53,140 nt of DNA from Avibacterium volantium_A (GCF_049366555.1 NZ_JBMMGT010000016.1:1-53140), one strand, 5' to 3'. Positions 16,623 to 25,567 are shown, counted from the first letter of the stretch. Notes: generated by a model from the sequence alone, not told the origin. Numbers and translations: made by a program.

Positions 16623-18266
16623 TTACATCATACCACCCATTCCACCCATACCGCCCATACCAGCGCCTAGGTCTGCTTTATCTTCTTTTGGAATTTCGGT
16701 TACCATCGCTTCAGTGGTAATCATTAATCCCGCGATAGAAGCCGCGAATTGAAGGGCTGAGCGGGTTACTTTTGTTGGGTCAAGGATACCCATTTCCAAC
16801 ATATCGCCGTATTGTTCAGTGCCTGCGTTGTAACCGAAGTTTCCTTCGCCAGATTTCACCGCACTTGCTACCACAGAGGCTTCTTCCCCAGCGTTGGTAA
16901 CGATTTGGCGTAATGGCGCTTCCATTGCACGCAAGGCAAGTTTGATACCCACATTTTGCTCTTCGTTATCGCCTTTTAAGCTTGCTGCAACTTTGGTTGC
17001 TGCACGGATTAAGGCAACACCACCACCAGCTACGATACCTTCTTCCACAGCTGCACGAGTTGCGTGTAAGGCATCTTCAACGCGGTCTTTTTTCTCTTTC
17101 ATTTCCACTTCAGTTGCCGCACCCACTTTAATTACAGCCACGCCGCCCGCTAATTTTGCCACGCGTTCTTGTAATTTTTCTTTGTCGTAATCGGAAGTAC
17201 TTTCTTCGATTTGCTGACGAATTTGTGCCACACGACCTTTGATTTGTGCTTCTTCGCCCACACCGTCAATAATAGTGGTATTGTCTTTGTTGATGACCAC
17301 GCGTTTTGCTTGACCTAAATCTTCTAAAGTCGCTTTTTCTAACTCCATACCGATTTCTTCAGAAATCACAGTACCGGCGGTTAAAATCGCAATATCTTGT
17401 AACATTGCTTTACGGCGATCACCAAAGCCCGGTGCTTTTACCGCAGCCACTTTCACGATACCACGCATTGTGTTTACTACAAGGGTAGCAAGGGCTTCGC
17501 CTTCCACATCTTCAGCGATGATTAACAATGGTTTGCCCGCTTTCGCAACGGCTTCTAACACTGGCAATAATTCACGAATGTTAGAGATTTTTTTGTCCAC
17601 TAAAAGAATGAATGGGTTGTCAAATTCTACGGTTGCAGATTCTGGTTTGTTGATGAAATAAGGTGAAAGGTAACCACGATCGAATTGCATACCTTCAACC
17701 ACTGCCAATTCATCTTCTAAACCTGTGCCGTCTTCTACGGTGATCACGCCTTCTTTGCCCACTTTTTCCATTGCTTCGGCGATTAATTTACCCACAACGT
17801 TGTCTGAGTTGGCTGAAATTGTGCCGACTTGTTCGATTTCTTTTGAGCTTTCGCACGGTTTAGAGAGGGTTTTTAACTCCGCCACGACCGCACTTACGGC
17901 TTTGTCGATACCGCGTTTTAAATCCATTGGGTTCATACCGGCTGCAACCGCTTTCAAGCCCTCGTTTACGATAGCTTGGGCTAATACGGTTGCCGTTGTT
18001 GTACCGTCCCCTGCAGCGTCATTGGCTTTAGATGCCACTTCTTTCACCATTTGTGCGCCCATATTTTCGAATTTATCTTCTAATTCAATTTCACGCGCAA
18101 CGGATACGCCGTCTTTCGTGATCGTTGGTGCGCCAAAGGCTTTGTCTAAAATCACATTACGCCCTTTTGGCCCAAGGGTTACTTTCACTGCGTCTGCAAG
18201 AATGTTTACGCCGTTAAGCATTTTTACGCGAGCATCATTGCCAAATTTAACGTCTTTTGCTGCCAT
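16623..18266 (-). CDS. groL: 60-kDa chaperonin GroEL
   Basis: GroEL is 547 aa, the standard length. The N-terminal AAKDVKFGNDAR, the ATP-site loops VTLGPKGRNV and DGTTTATVLA, and the C-terminal Gly-Gly-Met repeats (GMGGMGGMGGMM) identify it. It forms the 14-mer folding chamber capped by GroES. It is the second gene after groS, with 78 nt between them holding a paired-uptake-signal hairpin. Two uptake signals lie inside the gene (16858 and 17887). Confidence 0.98.
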   Translation of the reverse strand: MAAKDVKFGNDARVKMLNGVNILADAVKVTLGPKGRNVILDKAFGAPTITKDGVSVAREIELEDKFENMGAQMVKEVASKANDAAGDGTTTATVLAQAIVNEGLKAVAAGMNPMDLKRGIDKAVSAVVAELKTLSKPCESSKEIEQVGTISANSDNVVGKLIAEAMEKVGKEGVITVEDGTGLEDELAVVEGMQFDRGYLSPYFINKPESATVEFDNPFILLVDKKISNIRELLPVLEAVAKAGKPLLIIAEDVEGEALATLVVNTMRGIVKVAAVKAPGFGDRRKAMLQDIAILTAGTVISEEIGMELEKATLEDLGQAKRVVINKDNTTIIDGVGEEAQIKGRVAQIRQQIEESTSDYDKEKLQERVAKLAGGVAVIKVGAATEVEMKEKKDRVEDALHATRAAVEEGIVAGGGVALIRAATKVAASLKGDNEEQNVGIKLALRAMEAPLRQIVTNAGEEASVVASAVKSGEGNFGYNAGTEQYGDMLEMGILDPTKVTRSALQFAASIAGLMITTEAMVTEIPKEDKADLGAGMGGMGGMGGMM

Positions 18267-18297
18267 TTTTTATTCCTTCTTAATAATTAATTTTGCT

Positions 18298-18327
18298 AAA
18301 AGTGCGGTGAAAAATAACCGCACTTTT
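18298..18327. repeat. Inverted uptake-signal pair between groS and groL
   Basis: AAAAGTGCGGT (18298-18308) and ACCGCACTTTT (18317-18327) make a perfect 11-bp stem with an 8-nt loop. On the minus mRNA no long T run follows, so this may act as a processing or stability element, not a strong terminator. Confidence 0.7.
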
Positions 18328-18344
18328 TGATGATTGATTTGGGA

Positions 18345-18635
18345 TTATTCTACGATCGCTAAAATATCGCTTTCAGAAATGATTAACACTTCTTCGCCAT
18401 CAATTTTTTCTGCTTTCACGCCATAGCCATCATTGAAGATAATGGTGTCGCCAACTTTTACATCTAAAGGCAATACTGTGCCGTTCTCTAAAATGCGACC
18501 TTTGCCCACCGCAAGCACTTTTGCACGGGTTGATTTGGTTGCTGCTGAACCTGTTAAAACAATACCACCAGCGGAAAGGGTTTCCACTTCTTCACGTTTG
18601 ATGATCACACGATCGTGTAATGGACGAATATTCAT
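18345..18635 (-). CDS. groS: 10-kDa co-chaperonin GroES
   Basis: GroES is 96 aa, with the N-terminal IRPLHDRVIIKR, the mobile loop ETLSAGGIVLTGSA, and the roof/C-terminal region VKVGDTIIFNDGYGVK. It forms the seven-membered lid of the GroEL chamber. The ATG at 18635 has AAGGAA upstream. A heat-shock promoter lies about 50 nt before it. Confidence 0.98.
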   Translation of the reverse strand: MNIRPLHDRVIIKREEVETLSAGGIVLTGSAATKSTRAKVLAVGKGRILENGTVLPLDVKVGDTIIFNDGYGVKAEKIDGEEVLIISESDILAIVE

Positions 18636-18683
18636 TGTAATTTCCTTCTTAGGTTGAGGGGTTAAAACAAAAAAGTATCTTCA

Positions 18684-18711
18684 ATATGGGGCAGGATTTT
18701 TTCCTTTCAAG
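18684..18711 (-). promoter_or_regulatory. Sigma-32 heat-shock promoter of groS-groL
   Basis: On the minus strand a perfect -35 CTTGAAA (18711-18705) and a -10 CCCCATAT (18691-18684) are separated by 13 nt. This matches the sigma-32 consensus CTTGAAA-N11-16-CCCCATnT closely. No CIRCE element is seen. Confidence 0.88.
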
Positions 18712-18770
18712 AGAATAACAAAAAATTTTTTGCAAAAACAGGTAAAAAAGCCCGCACTTTTGAGATAGAG

Positions 18771-18816
18771 ATGAGAATAATTTTTATTTACTTGATGAGT
18801 TTTTTTCGGTAAAGTC
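18771..18816 (+). promoter_or_regulatory. Likely Fur box and promoter of fbpABC
   Basis: GATGAGAATAATTTTTATT (18771-18789) matches the 19-bp Fur consensus at 13 positions. It overlaps a plausible -35 TTTACT (18788-18793), which is 17 nt before a -10 TAAAGT (18811-18816). Binding of iron-loaded Fur there would block transcription. Three AGCTAAA-like repeats follow at 18824, 18840 and 18854, of unknown meaning. Confidence 0.5.
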
Positions 18817-18976
18817 AAGGCTAGCTAAAACGGAGCTTGGCTAAAAAGTTTCAGCTAAATTTAAAAAGCGTTTTTCACTGAATTAAACAGGAAACATTTC
18901 GTTTTCTACGCAAAGTGCGGTGCAAAAACGCGGAGATTTTAACCAATCACTCAACTTTAACCACGGAGAACGTGCA

Positions 18977-19987
18977 ATGAAAAAAACATTATCTGCTTTG
19001 GCCTTATTAACCACGTTTGCAGCACCTGCTTTCGCCGCCAACGAAGTGAATGTATATTCTTATCGCCAACCTTATTTGATCGAACCTATCTTGAAACAAT
19101 TTGAGCAAGAAACGGGCGTGAAAGTGAATTTTATTTTTGCCGATAAAGGCTTAGTTGAACGGGTAAAACGTGAAGGTGAGCTTAGCCCTGCAGATGTGCT
19201 ATTAACCGTGGATATTAGCCGTGTGATGGAAATTGTTAATGCAGGGTTGGCTCAATCGATCCAATCTTCTGTATTAGAAAGTAATATTCCTGCAAAATTC
19301 CGTGATAGCCAAGGCAAATGGTTTGCGCTAACCAGCCGCGCGCGCGTGGTGTATTCATCGAAAGATCGAGTGGGTAAATTGCCAGCAAGCTTCACTTACT
19401 ACGATTTAGCCAAACCTGAATTAAAAGGCAAAGTTTGTGTGCGTTCAGGCAAACATTCTTACAATGTTTCGTTAATTGCTTCAATGATTGCTCACGATGG
19501 CGTAGAAAAAGCCAAAGATTTCTTAACAGGATTAAAAGCGAACTTGGCACAAAAACCACAGGGCGGCGACCGTGATCAAGTGAAAGCCATTAAAGAAGGC
19601 GTATGCGATTATTCATTAGGCAATAGCTATTATTACGGCAAAATGCTTGAAGATGAAAAACAAAAAAGCTGGGCGGAAGCGGCTTACATCAACTATCCAA
19701 ACCAAGAAACCGTGGGAACACATATGAACATCAGCGGTGTGGTAGTGGCAAAATATGCACCAAATAAAGACAATGCGGTGAAATTAGTGGAATTTTTAAG
19801 TGGCGATAAAGCACAGCATCTCTATGCAGAGCTAAACCACGAATACCCAGTAAAACCGTCTGTACAAAAATCTAAATTGGTGCAATCTTGGGGTGAATTT
19901 AAACAAGATAATCTGCCATTAGAAAAAATCGCAGAAAACTATGAAAATGCGTTGAAATTAATCGATGAAGTAAAATTTGATCTGTAA
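18977..19987 (+). CDS. fbpA: Iron(III) ABC transporter periplasmic binding protein
   Basis: The 336-aa precursor has a signal peptide cleaved after AFA near residue 20. The mature protein starts ANEVNVYSYRQPYLIEP, closely matching the FbpA of Mannheimia haemolytica, which differs from the HitA type of Haemophilus influenzae. A run of three tyrosines (NSYYYGK, residues 218-220) fits the conserved iron-phenolate site. Cys154 and Cys210 could form a disulfide. The ATG at 18977 is chosen for the signal peptide; an in-frame start at 18920 adds a non-signal leader. A terminator-like hairpin follows directly. Confidence 0.9.
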   Translation: MKKTLSALALLTTFAAPAFAANEVNVYSYRQPYLIEPILKQFEQETGVKVNFIFADKGLVERVKREGELSPADVLLTVDISRVMEIVNAGLAQSIQSSVLESNIPAKFRDSQGKWFALTSRARVVYSSKDRVGKLPASFTYYDLAKPELKGKVCVRSGKHSYNVSLIASMIAHDGVEKAKDFLTGLKANLAQKPQGGDRDQVKAIKEGVCDYSLGNSYYYGKMLEDEKQKSWAEAAYINYPNQETVGTHMNISGVVVAKYAPNKDNAVKLVEFLSGDKAQHLYAELNHEYPVKPSVQKSKLVQSWGEFKQDNLPLEKIAENYENALKLIDEVKFDL

Positions 19988-20002
19988 TAGATCCAATCTA
20001 TG

Positions 20003-20040
20003 CTAGCCTATACCCATCAGGGATAGGCTAGTTTTATTTT
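20003..20040 (+). terminator. Hairpin between fbpA and fbpB
   Basis: CTAGCCTAT (20003-20011) pairs with ATAGGCTAG (20023-20031), with CCC/GGG continuing the stem across one bulged base, and TTTTATTTT follows. It ends 4 nt before the fbpB ATG. It probably lets some transcripts stop after the binding-protein gene, which is usually needed in excess. Confidence 0.75.
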
Positions 20041-20044
20041 GATT

Positions 20045-21700
20045 ATGGATAATTTCGCAAAACATAAAAATTTTTTCGCAAAAAGCACCGCACTTATCGC
20101 ATTGTTGGCGGTATTGGGGTTCTTCTTGCTGCCGATTATCGCCTTGTTGCTTTCGGCGTTTGAAGGCTCATTACACAGTTTGCAACATTTATGGCAAACG
20201 GTGTTTACCGACTATTTATTGAACTCTCTAAGCTTGGTATTCGGCACAACTGCGCTCAGTTTATGCTTTGCCTTGCCCTGCGCATTTTTGGTGTCGCGCT
20301 ATCATTTTATTGGCAAAACGCTGTTGCAATGGCTACTTTGCCTGCCCCTTGCCATTCCTGCGTATTTATCTGCCTATCTTTACACGGATTTTTTAGACTA
20401 TCCCGGTATTGTGCAACAAAGTTTACGCATTTGGTTTGATTGGCAAAGCAAGCAAGATTATTGGTTTCCTTCCATTCGCAGTCTAGGCGGTGCTTGCTTT
20501 ATTTTGGCGTTGTCGTTGTATCCTTATATTTTCTTATTAGTCAGAATGGCGTTGATGGAACAAGGCGACAATTTACAGCAAAGCGCAAAACTGTTGGGCG
20601 CAAGCCGTTGGCGTGTGTTTTACAAAATTACCTTTGCTCTTATACGCCCTGCTATTGCGGTGGGTTGTGCCTTGGTGGCAATGGAAACCCTGGGCGATTT
20701 TGGCACAGTGGCATTTTTTGCCATTCCTTCGCTCACCACGGCAATTTACGACACTTGGCTTGGCTTTGGCGATTTGCAAGCCGCAGCGCAGATTTCTCTG
20801 TTTATGCTCGGGTTGTTAGTGCTATTTATCAGCATTGAGCGTTATGCACGCCGCCAGCAGCGCTATTATCAACGTTCAGGACAGCGCCCTGCGCAAACCC
20901 AACGGCTCAATGGATTAGGCTGGGGATTACTGTTATTCAGCACGCTGTTAATTATTCTTGCCTTTTTTATCCCGCTCTTTCATCTGAGTTATTGGTCAAT
21001 TATCTATTTTGAACAAGCGTGGACAGCGGATTTCTGGCAATATAGCCAAAACAGCTTGCTGGTTTCTGGGCTAGCAATGATCATCTGCGTATGCTTAGCG
21101 TTATTAATGCACTTTTGGGCAAGGTTACGTCCAACGCCTTTGGCTAAAATAGCCGTGCGCTTTTCTGCGCTAGGTTACGCTATTCCTGGAACAGTTTTGG
21201 CAATCGGCTTGTTAATCCCATTTACCTTTGCCGATCATCAACTTAACCGCTTGTTAAAATGGCTTGATTTGCCAATGCTTGGCTTGGTGTTTTCAGGCTC
21301 CATTTTCGCCTTGGTGTCCGCTTATGTAATCCGCTTTTCAGCAATGGCATTGGGCAGCTTAGAAACAAGCTTGAGTCAAATTCCGCCGTCTTTAGATATG
21401 GCAGGCAGAATGTTAGGCTATAAATCTTGGGGAATTTGGCGCAAAATCCACTTACCTCTAATGCGTAAAGGCATTTTCACTGCATTATTGCTGGTTTTTA
21501 TTGAAAGTATGAAAGAACTCAATGCGTCTTTATTGTTGCGTCCGTTTAATTTTGATACGCTCGCCACCCACGTTTTCACCTTTACTTCAGATGAACAGCT
21601 TGAACGCGCCGCCTTGCCTGCCTTAGTGCTTATTTTAGTGGGGATTATTCCCGTGTTGATTTTAACTCGATCTTTACTGCAATCAGGGAAAAAAGCTTAA
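20045..21700 (+). CDS. fbpB: Iron(III) ABC transporter permease
   Basis: This 551-aa protein is a fused double permease with about twelve membrane spans. Each half carries an EAA-type loop that docks the ATPase: SAKLLGASRWRVFYKITFALIRP near residue 180 and AGRMLGYKSWGIWRKIHLPLMRKG near residue 460. It moves ferric iron across the inner membrane. The ATG at 20045 has almost no Shine-Dalgarno, so translation may be low. An uptake signal lies at 20087-20095. Confidence 0.93.
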   Translation: MDNFAKHKNFFAKSTALIALLAVLGFFLLPIIALLLSAFEGSLHSLQHLWQTVFTDYLLNSLSLVFGTTALSLCFALPCAFLVSRYHFIGKTLLQWLLCLPLAIPAYLSAYLYTDFLDYPGIVQQSLRIWFDWQSKQDYWFPSIRSLGGACFILALSLYPYIFLLVRMALMEQGDNLQQSAKLLGASRWRVFYKITFALIRPAIAVGCALVAMETLGDFGTVAFFAIPSLTTAIYDTWLGFGDLQAAAQISLFMLGLLVLFISIERYARRQQRYYQRSGQRPAQTQRLNGLGWGLLLFSTLLIILAFFIPLFHLSYWSIIYFEQAWTADFWQYSQNSLLVSGLAMIICVCLALLMHFWARLRPTPLAKIAVRFSALGYAIPGTVLAIGLLIPFTFADHQLNRLLKWLDLPMLGLVFSGSIFALVSAYVIRFSAMALGSLETSLSQIPPSLDMAGRMLGYKSWGIWRKIHLPLMRKGIFTALLLVFIESMKELNASLLLRPFNFDTLATHVFTFTSDEQLERAALPALVLILVGIIPVLILTRSLLQSGKKA

Positions 21701-21702
21701 TA

Positions 21703-22728
21703 ATGAATACCTTAGATATTACCCGTTTAACCTGCTGCTATAACAATCAGCCCATTTTGCAAGATCTTAATTTATCCATTGAAAATGATGATATTGTGTG
21801 TTTGCTCGGCGCTAGTGGCTGCGGAAAAACCACCTTACTCAAAGCCATTGCTGGATTAATCCCACTGAGCGCAGGTAATATTCGTTTGCAAGACAAAGAA
21901 ATTCAACATCTTGATGCGAATGAGCGAGAAATAGGGCTGATCTTTCAAGATTATGCCCTTTTTCCCCATTTAACCGTGGCAGAAAATATTCTATTTGGTT
22001 TGCATCAAATAAATAAAAGCGAGCAAGCAAAAACCTTACAAAAAATGACCGCACTTGTGCATTTGCAAGGGTTAGAAAAACGCTATCCCCACGAGCTTTC
22101 GGGCGGGCAACAACAGCGCGTTGCCATTGCCCGCGCGCTAGCTTGTCAGCCCAAATTATTATTGCTTGATGAGCCTTTTTCTAACATTGACAGCCAAGTT
22201 CGTCATCAAATGATCGAAGAAATTCGCTATATTCTCAAACAACAGCATATTCCCGCCATTTTCGTTACCCATAGCAAAGAAGAAGCCTTTCTCTTTGCGG
22301 ATAAATTAGCGGTAATGAACCAAGGAAAAATCTGCCAAATCGGCGCGCCAAGCACGGTTTATCAACAGCCAAACAGCCCTTTTGTCGCCAACTTTTTGGG
22401 AGAAATGAATTATCTGCCTTGCCAGCCTATTGATGATCAGCATTGCCAATCGCTACTTGGCGTGCATTTGTGTTCCACCCATCAATCACAAAAAGCACCG
22501 AGTTATCTCGCAATCCGCCCCGAACAGCTACAATTACGCGTGGCAGATACCCCAACACAAGCCAACGGCATTATTCGCCAACAACGCTTTCTAGGCGCTT
22601 ATTATAAATATCAAGTGGAAATGGCTGGCTTACAACTCATCATTACAAGCCAACAATCTTTGCCCCTAGGTGCGAGGGTTCAAGTATTATATGAGAAAGA
22701 AAGTGGAGTAATCTTTGCTGAAAAATAA
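21703..22728 (+). CDS. fbpC: Iron(III) ABC transporter ATP-binding protein
   Basis: The 341-aa ATPase has Walker A GASGCGKT at residues 36-43, signature LSGGQQQRVAIARAL, Walker B LLLLDEPFSNID and switch His in IFVTHSKEEA. The C-terminal third forms the extra domain typical of the FbpC/PotA group (LAIRPEQLQLR). It starts 2 nt after the fbpB stop, so the two are coupled. Confidence 0.93.
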   Translation: MNTLDITRLTCCYNNQPILQDLNLSIENDDIVCLLGASGCGKTTLLKAIAGLIPLSAGNIRLQDKEIQHLDANEREIGLIFQDYALFPHLTVAENILFGLHQINKSEQAKTLQKMTALVHLQGLEKRYPHELSGGQQQRVAIARALACQPKLLLLDEPFSNIDSQVRHQMIEEIRYILKQQHIPAIFVTHSKEEAFLFADKLAVMNQGKICQIGAPSTVYQQPNSPFVANFLGEMNYLPCQPIDDQHCQSLLGVHLCSTHQSQKAPSYLAIRPEQLQLRVADTPTQANGIIRQQRFLGAYYKYQVEMAGLQLIITSQQSLPLGARVQVLYEKESGVIFAEK

Positions 22729-22766
22729 TGCGTTGAAAATTAGAATATTATATAGGCTATAAAAAG

Positions 22767-22797
22767 TAAAAGCCTTGAAATTTCTTTCAAGGCTTTA
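22767..22797. terminator. Terminator between fbpC and tRNA-Ala
   Basis: AAAGCCTTGAAA (22769-22780) and TTTCAAGGCTTT (22785-22796) form a perfect 12-bp stem with loop TTTC. T-rich tracts on both strands make it usable for fbpC on the plus strand and for the tRNA transcript on the minus strand. Confidence 0.8.
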
Positions 22798-22802
22798 AAA
22801 TC

Positions 22803-22878
<76 letters not shown>

Positions 22879-22981
22879 GTAAATATGTCGCTTATAATAA
22901 TTAGCGGAATGAATGCTGTCAATATTAAATTCACTGTATTCATTCGCTAGATTAAATATTAAGCGTCTTACATTAGGCGTG

Positions 22982-24415
22982 TTATGCCTTGATGAAATCA
23001 ATCGCTTTTTGAATGCGGGCGAGGGAGCGATCACGTCCGATGCCAACTAGGGTGACGTCCATTGACGGAGATTGCCCTGCGCCTGTTACGGCAACACGCA
23101 ATGGCATTCCTACTTTCCCCATTCCTACGCCGAGTTCTTCAGCTGTTTGTTCAATGGCTTGGTGAATTGGCTCAGCCGTCCATTGAGACAGTGCGGTCAA
23201 TTTTTCTTTGACTTTTTCAAGTGCTTCAACCGCTCCAGATTTAAAGTGTTTTTTCACCGCACTTTCGTCAAAATGATCAAAATCTTCAAAGAAGTAACGG
23301 CTTGTAGTTGCCATTTCTTTTAAGGTCTTACAGCGCTCACCGAGCATGATAACAATTTCGCTTAATGCTGGTCCATTGCTGGTATCAATGCCTTGGTGTT
23401 GATAATGCCAAGCAAGGTGTTTAGCCACATATTCAGGCGGCAATTCACGAATATAATGATGGTTTAACCATAACAATTTTTCTGTGTTAAATGCGCTGGC
23501 AGATTTGCTTACCTGAGTTAATTCAAACAACTTGATCATTTCTTCTACGGAGAAAATCTCTTGGTCGCCGTGTCCCCAACCTAAGCGTACTAAATAGTTG
23601 AGCAATGCTTCAGGAAGAAAGCCATCATCACGATATTGCATAACGCTCACTGCGCCGTGGCGTTTAGACAATTTCTGTCCGTCATCACCTAGGATCATTG
23701 AAACGTGTGCATAGGTTGGAATTGGCGCATTTAACGCTTTCAAAATATTAATTTGGCGTGGGGTATTATTGATGTGGTCTTCGCCGCGTACAACGTGTGT
23801 AATACCCATATCCCAGTCATCAATCACCACGCAGAAGTTATATGTTGGTGAACCATCAGTACGGCGGATAATTAAATCATCAAGCTCACTGTTACTAATC
23901 TCAATGCGTCCACGCACGGCATCATCAAATACCACGGAACCTTCTTGTGGATTTTTGAAACGCACAACGTGAGAGGCATCAGGATCTTCAGGCGCGTGAT
24001 GTAAGCAATAACCATCATAGCGTGGTTTTTCTTTATTTTTCTCTTGCTCGTTGCGTAAATTTTCTAAGCGCTCTTTAGAACAATAGCAACGATAAGCCAA
24101 GCCCTGTTCAAGCATTTGATCAATCACTTGATTATAACGATCAAAACGTTTCGTTTGGTAATAAGGGCCATGATCCCAAGCTAAATTAAGCCATTCCATT
24201 CCTTCCAAAATTGCTTGGGTGGCTTCTGGCGTAGAACGTTCTAGATCGGTATCTTCAATGCGTAATACAAATTCACCTTGGTTATGTTTTGCAAATAACC
24301 AAGAATATAATGCAGTTCTTGCGCCACCGACGTGCAAATAGCCTGTTGGGCTAGGCGCAAAGCGAGTACGAACTTTCACGGACGGATCTAAATTAAATAG
24401 CGGTTCTGCTTTCAT
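22982..24415 (-). CDS. gltX: Glutamate-tRNA ligase GltX
   Basis: This 477-aa class I synthetase charges tRNA-Glu. The HIGH-type motif PSPTGYLHVGGART spans residues 21-34 and the KMSKS-type motif is KLSKR at 248-252. A zinc-site-like pair CYC lies at residues 110-112 with Cys137 and neighbouring residues downstream. The helical anticodon-binding domain occupies the last third. The ATG at 24415 gives the full family N-terminus. It probably shares a transcript with tRNA-Ala. Confidence 0.97.
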   Translation of the reverse strand: MKAEPLFNLDPSVKVRTRFAPSPTGYLHVGGARTALYSWLFAKHNQGEFVLRIEDTDLERSTPEATQAILEGMEWLNLAWDHGPYYQTKRFDRYNQVIDQMLEQGLAYRCYCSKERLENLRNEQEKNKEKPRYDGYCLHHAPEDPDASHVVRFKNPQEGSVVFDDAVRGRIEISNSELDDLIIRRTDGSPTYNFCVVIDDWDMGITHVVRGEDHINNTPRQINILKALNAPIPTYAHVSMILGDDGQKLSKRHGAVSVMQYRDDGFLPEALLNYLVRLGWGHGDQEIFSVEEMIKLFELTQVSKSASAFNTEKLLWLNHHYIRELPPEYVAKHLAWHYQHQGIDTSNGPALSEIVIMLGERCKTLKEMATTSRYFFEDFDHFDESAVKKHFKSGAVEALEKVKEKLTALSQWTAEPIHQAIEQTAEELGVGMGKVGMPLRVAVTGAGQSPSMDVTLVGIGRDRSLARIQKAIDFIKA

Positions 24416-24546
24416 TTTATTTATAACCTTTGTTTACAGTAAAATTAAATCAGCGGTATTGTACTATGAGTTCATCTAATTCACGATAAAAAAAGCAAGT
24501 TTATGTTTATTTTTACAACACTTAAACAAAAATATGCAAAAACTTA

Positions 24547-24574
24547 TTGACTGTGTTTTGAGAACACTTATAAT
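24547..24574 (+). promoter_or_regulatory. Promoter of the tRNA-Val cluster
   Basis: TTGACT (24547-24552) and a perfect TATAAT (24569-24574) with a 16-nt spacer lie 17 nt before the first tRNA-Val. The elements are the same as those before tRNA-Pro. Confidence 0.78.
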
Positions 24575-24591
24575 GCCAACCCACAACACAA

Positions 24592-24667
24592 GGGCGATTA
24601 GCTCAGTTGGGAGAGCACCTCCCTTACAAGGAGGGGGTCACTGGTTCGAGACCGGTATCGCCCACCA
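24592..24667 (+). tRNA. tRNA-Val (anticodon TAC), copy 1
   Basis: A 76-nt cloverleaf with acceptor GGGCGAT/ATCGCCC, anticodon stem CTCCC/GGGAG-like around TTACAAG (anticodon TAC), T-loop GGTTCGAGACC and encoded CCA. First of three identical copies. Confidence 0.96.
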
Positions 24668-24706
24668 CTTTTTTAAGGACTTGTGTTGTAACGCTTAAAC
24701 TAACGT

Positions 24707-24782
24707 GGGCGATTAGCTCAGTTGGGAGAGCACCTCCCTTACAAGGAGGGGGTCACTGGTTCGAGACCGGTATCGCCCACCA
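24707..24782 (+). tRNA. tRNA-Val (anticodon TAC), copy 2
   Basis: Identical over 76 nt to the first copy, from which it is separated by 39 nt of unrelated spacer. Confidence 0.96.
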
Positions 24783-24850
24783 CGCTAGTTTAAGTTCCCA
24801 GTTTAACTTTTCACAAAGTTAAATCCGATAGCTAGAAATAGCATTCTGTC

Positions 24851-24926
24851 GGGCGATTAGCTCAGTTGGGAGAGCACCTCCCTTACAAGGAGGGGGTCAC
24901 TGGTTCGAGACCGGTATCGCCCACCA
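24851..24926 (+). tRNA. tRNA-Val (anticodon TAC), copy 3
   Basis: Identical over 76 nt to copies 1 and 2, after a 68-nt spacer. A T-rich stretch follows, but I see no strong terminator hairpin. Confidence 0.96.
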
Positions 24927-25078
24927 CTCTTTTTCTTTTATAACTCTATTACATCTGAAAACTTTATAAGTTTTTGTTATATTTCTTATTCAACAATAAA
25001 AATCTCTTTCAATTTAATTTACTAATTAAGTTTATCCAATTAAAAGAGATCTAAATTATTTCTAATTCATTAACAGTA

Positions 25079-25567
25079 TTATCCAATATGGAATTGCTTC
25101 GCTACTTTTCTCAATAACAAGAATATCCAAGGCCACAATACGCCAGTGGTAATTGCGCCAAAAATCTCTTGCCAATTAAAGACCGCACTATGCAAGAATA
25201 GCTCAACGATAAAAATTCCTATTCTGACACCAAAAACAGCGAGAATAACAAATATTCCTTGCATCCATAAAGATAAATTCCGAATTAATACGCTATTCAC
25301 CGCAAGCAAATAAGCAAAAACAGAAAGCACTAACGCGTGGATTCCCAAGGTTGAACCGAGTACAAGATCCCAAGCTATTCCCATAAGAAATGCTGTACCG
25401 ACACTAATTTTTGAAGGCATTGCTAAGATCCAATAAGTTAAGACCAGCAATAACCACGCAGGCTTGAAATTATGCAGGCTAGTTGGCCAAGGTGCAATTT
25501 CTAACACCATTGCAATTAAAAAGGTGGATACAATAAACAATAATTGTAAAACAGCACGACCTCGCAT
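25079..25567 (-). CDS. mreD: Rod shape-determining protein MreD
   Basis: MreD is 162 aa with about five membrane spans, starting MRGRAVLQLLFIVSTFLIAMVLE, and carrying the family pattern of PWP followed by KPAWLLLVLTYW near residues 27-48. It is part of the elongation complex with MreB, MreC and the peptidoglycan synthases. Its ATG overlaps the mreC stop by one base (TAATG). Last gene of mreBCD. Confidence 0.94.
   Translation of the reverse strand: MRGRAVLQLLFIVSTFLIAMVLEIAPWPTSLHNFKPAWLLLVLTYWILAMPSKISVGTAFLMGIAWDLVLGSTLGIHALVLSVFAYLLAVNSVLIRNLSLWMQGIFVILAVFGVRIGIFIVELFLHSAVFNWQEIFGAITTGVLWPWIFLLLRKVAKQFHIG

Noticed and set aside
17725..18330. 201-aa open frame antisense to groL
   Set aside because: It is the mirror of a strongly codon-biased gene and shows no protein family pattern.
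24607..24822. Open reading frame running across tRNA-Val copies 1 and 2
   Set aside because: It is an accidental frame through repeated tRNA sequence; the tRNA structures fully explain the bases.
24990..25060. ATCTCTTT / AAAGAGAT inverted repeat after the tRNA-Val cluster as its terminator
   Set aside because: The loop is about 35 nt, the stem is AT-rich and no T run follows.
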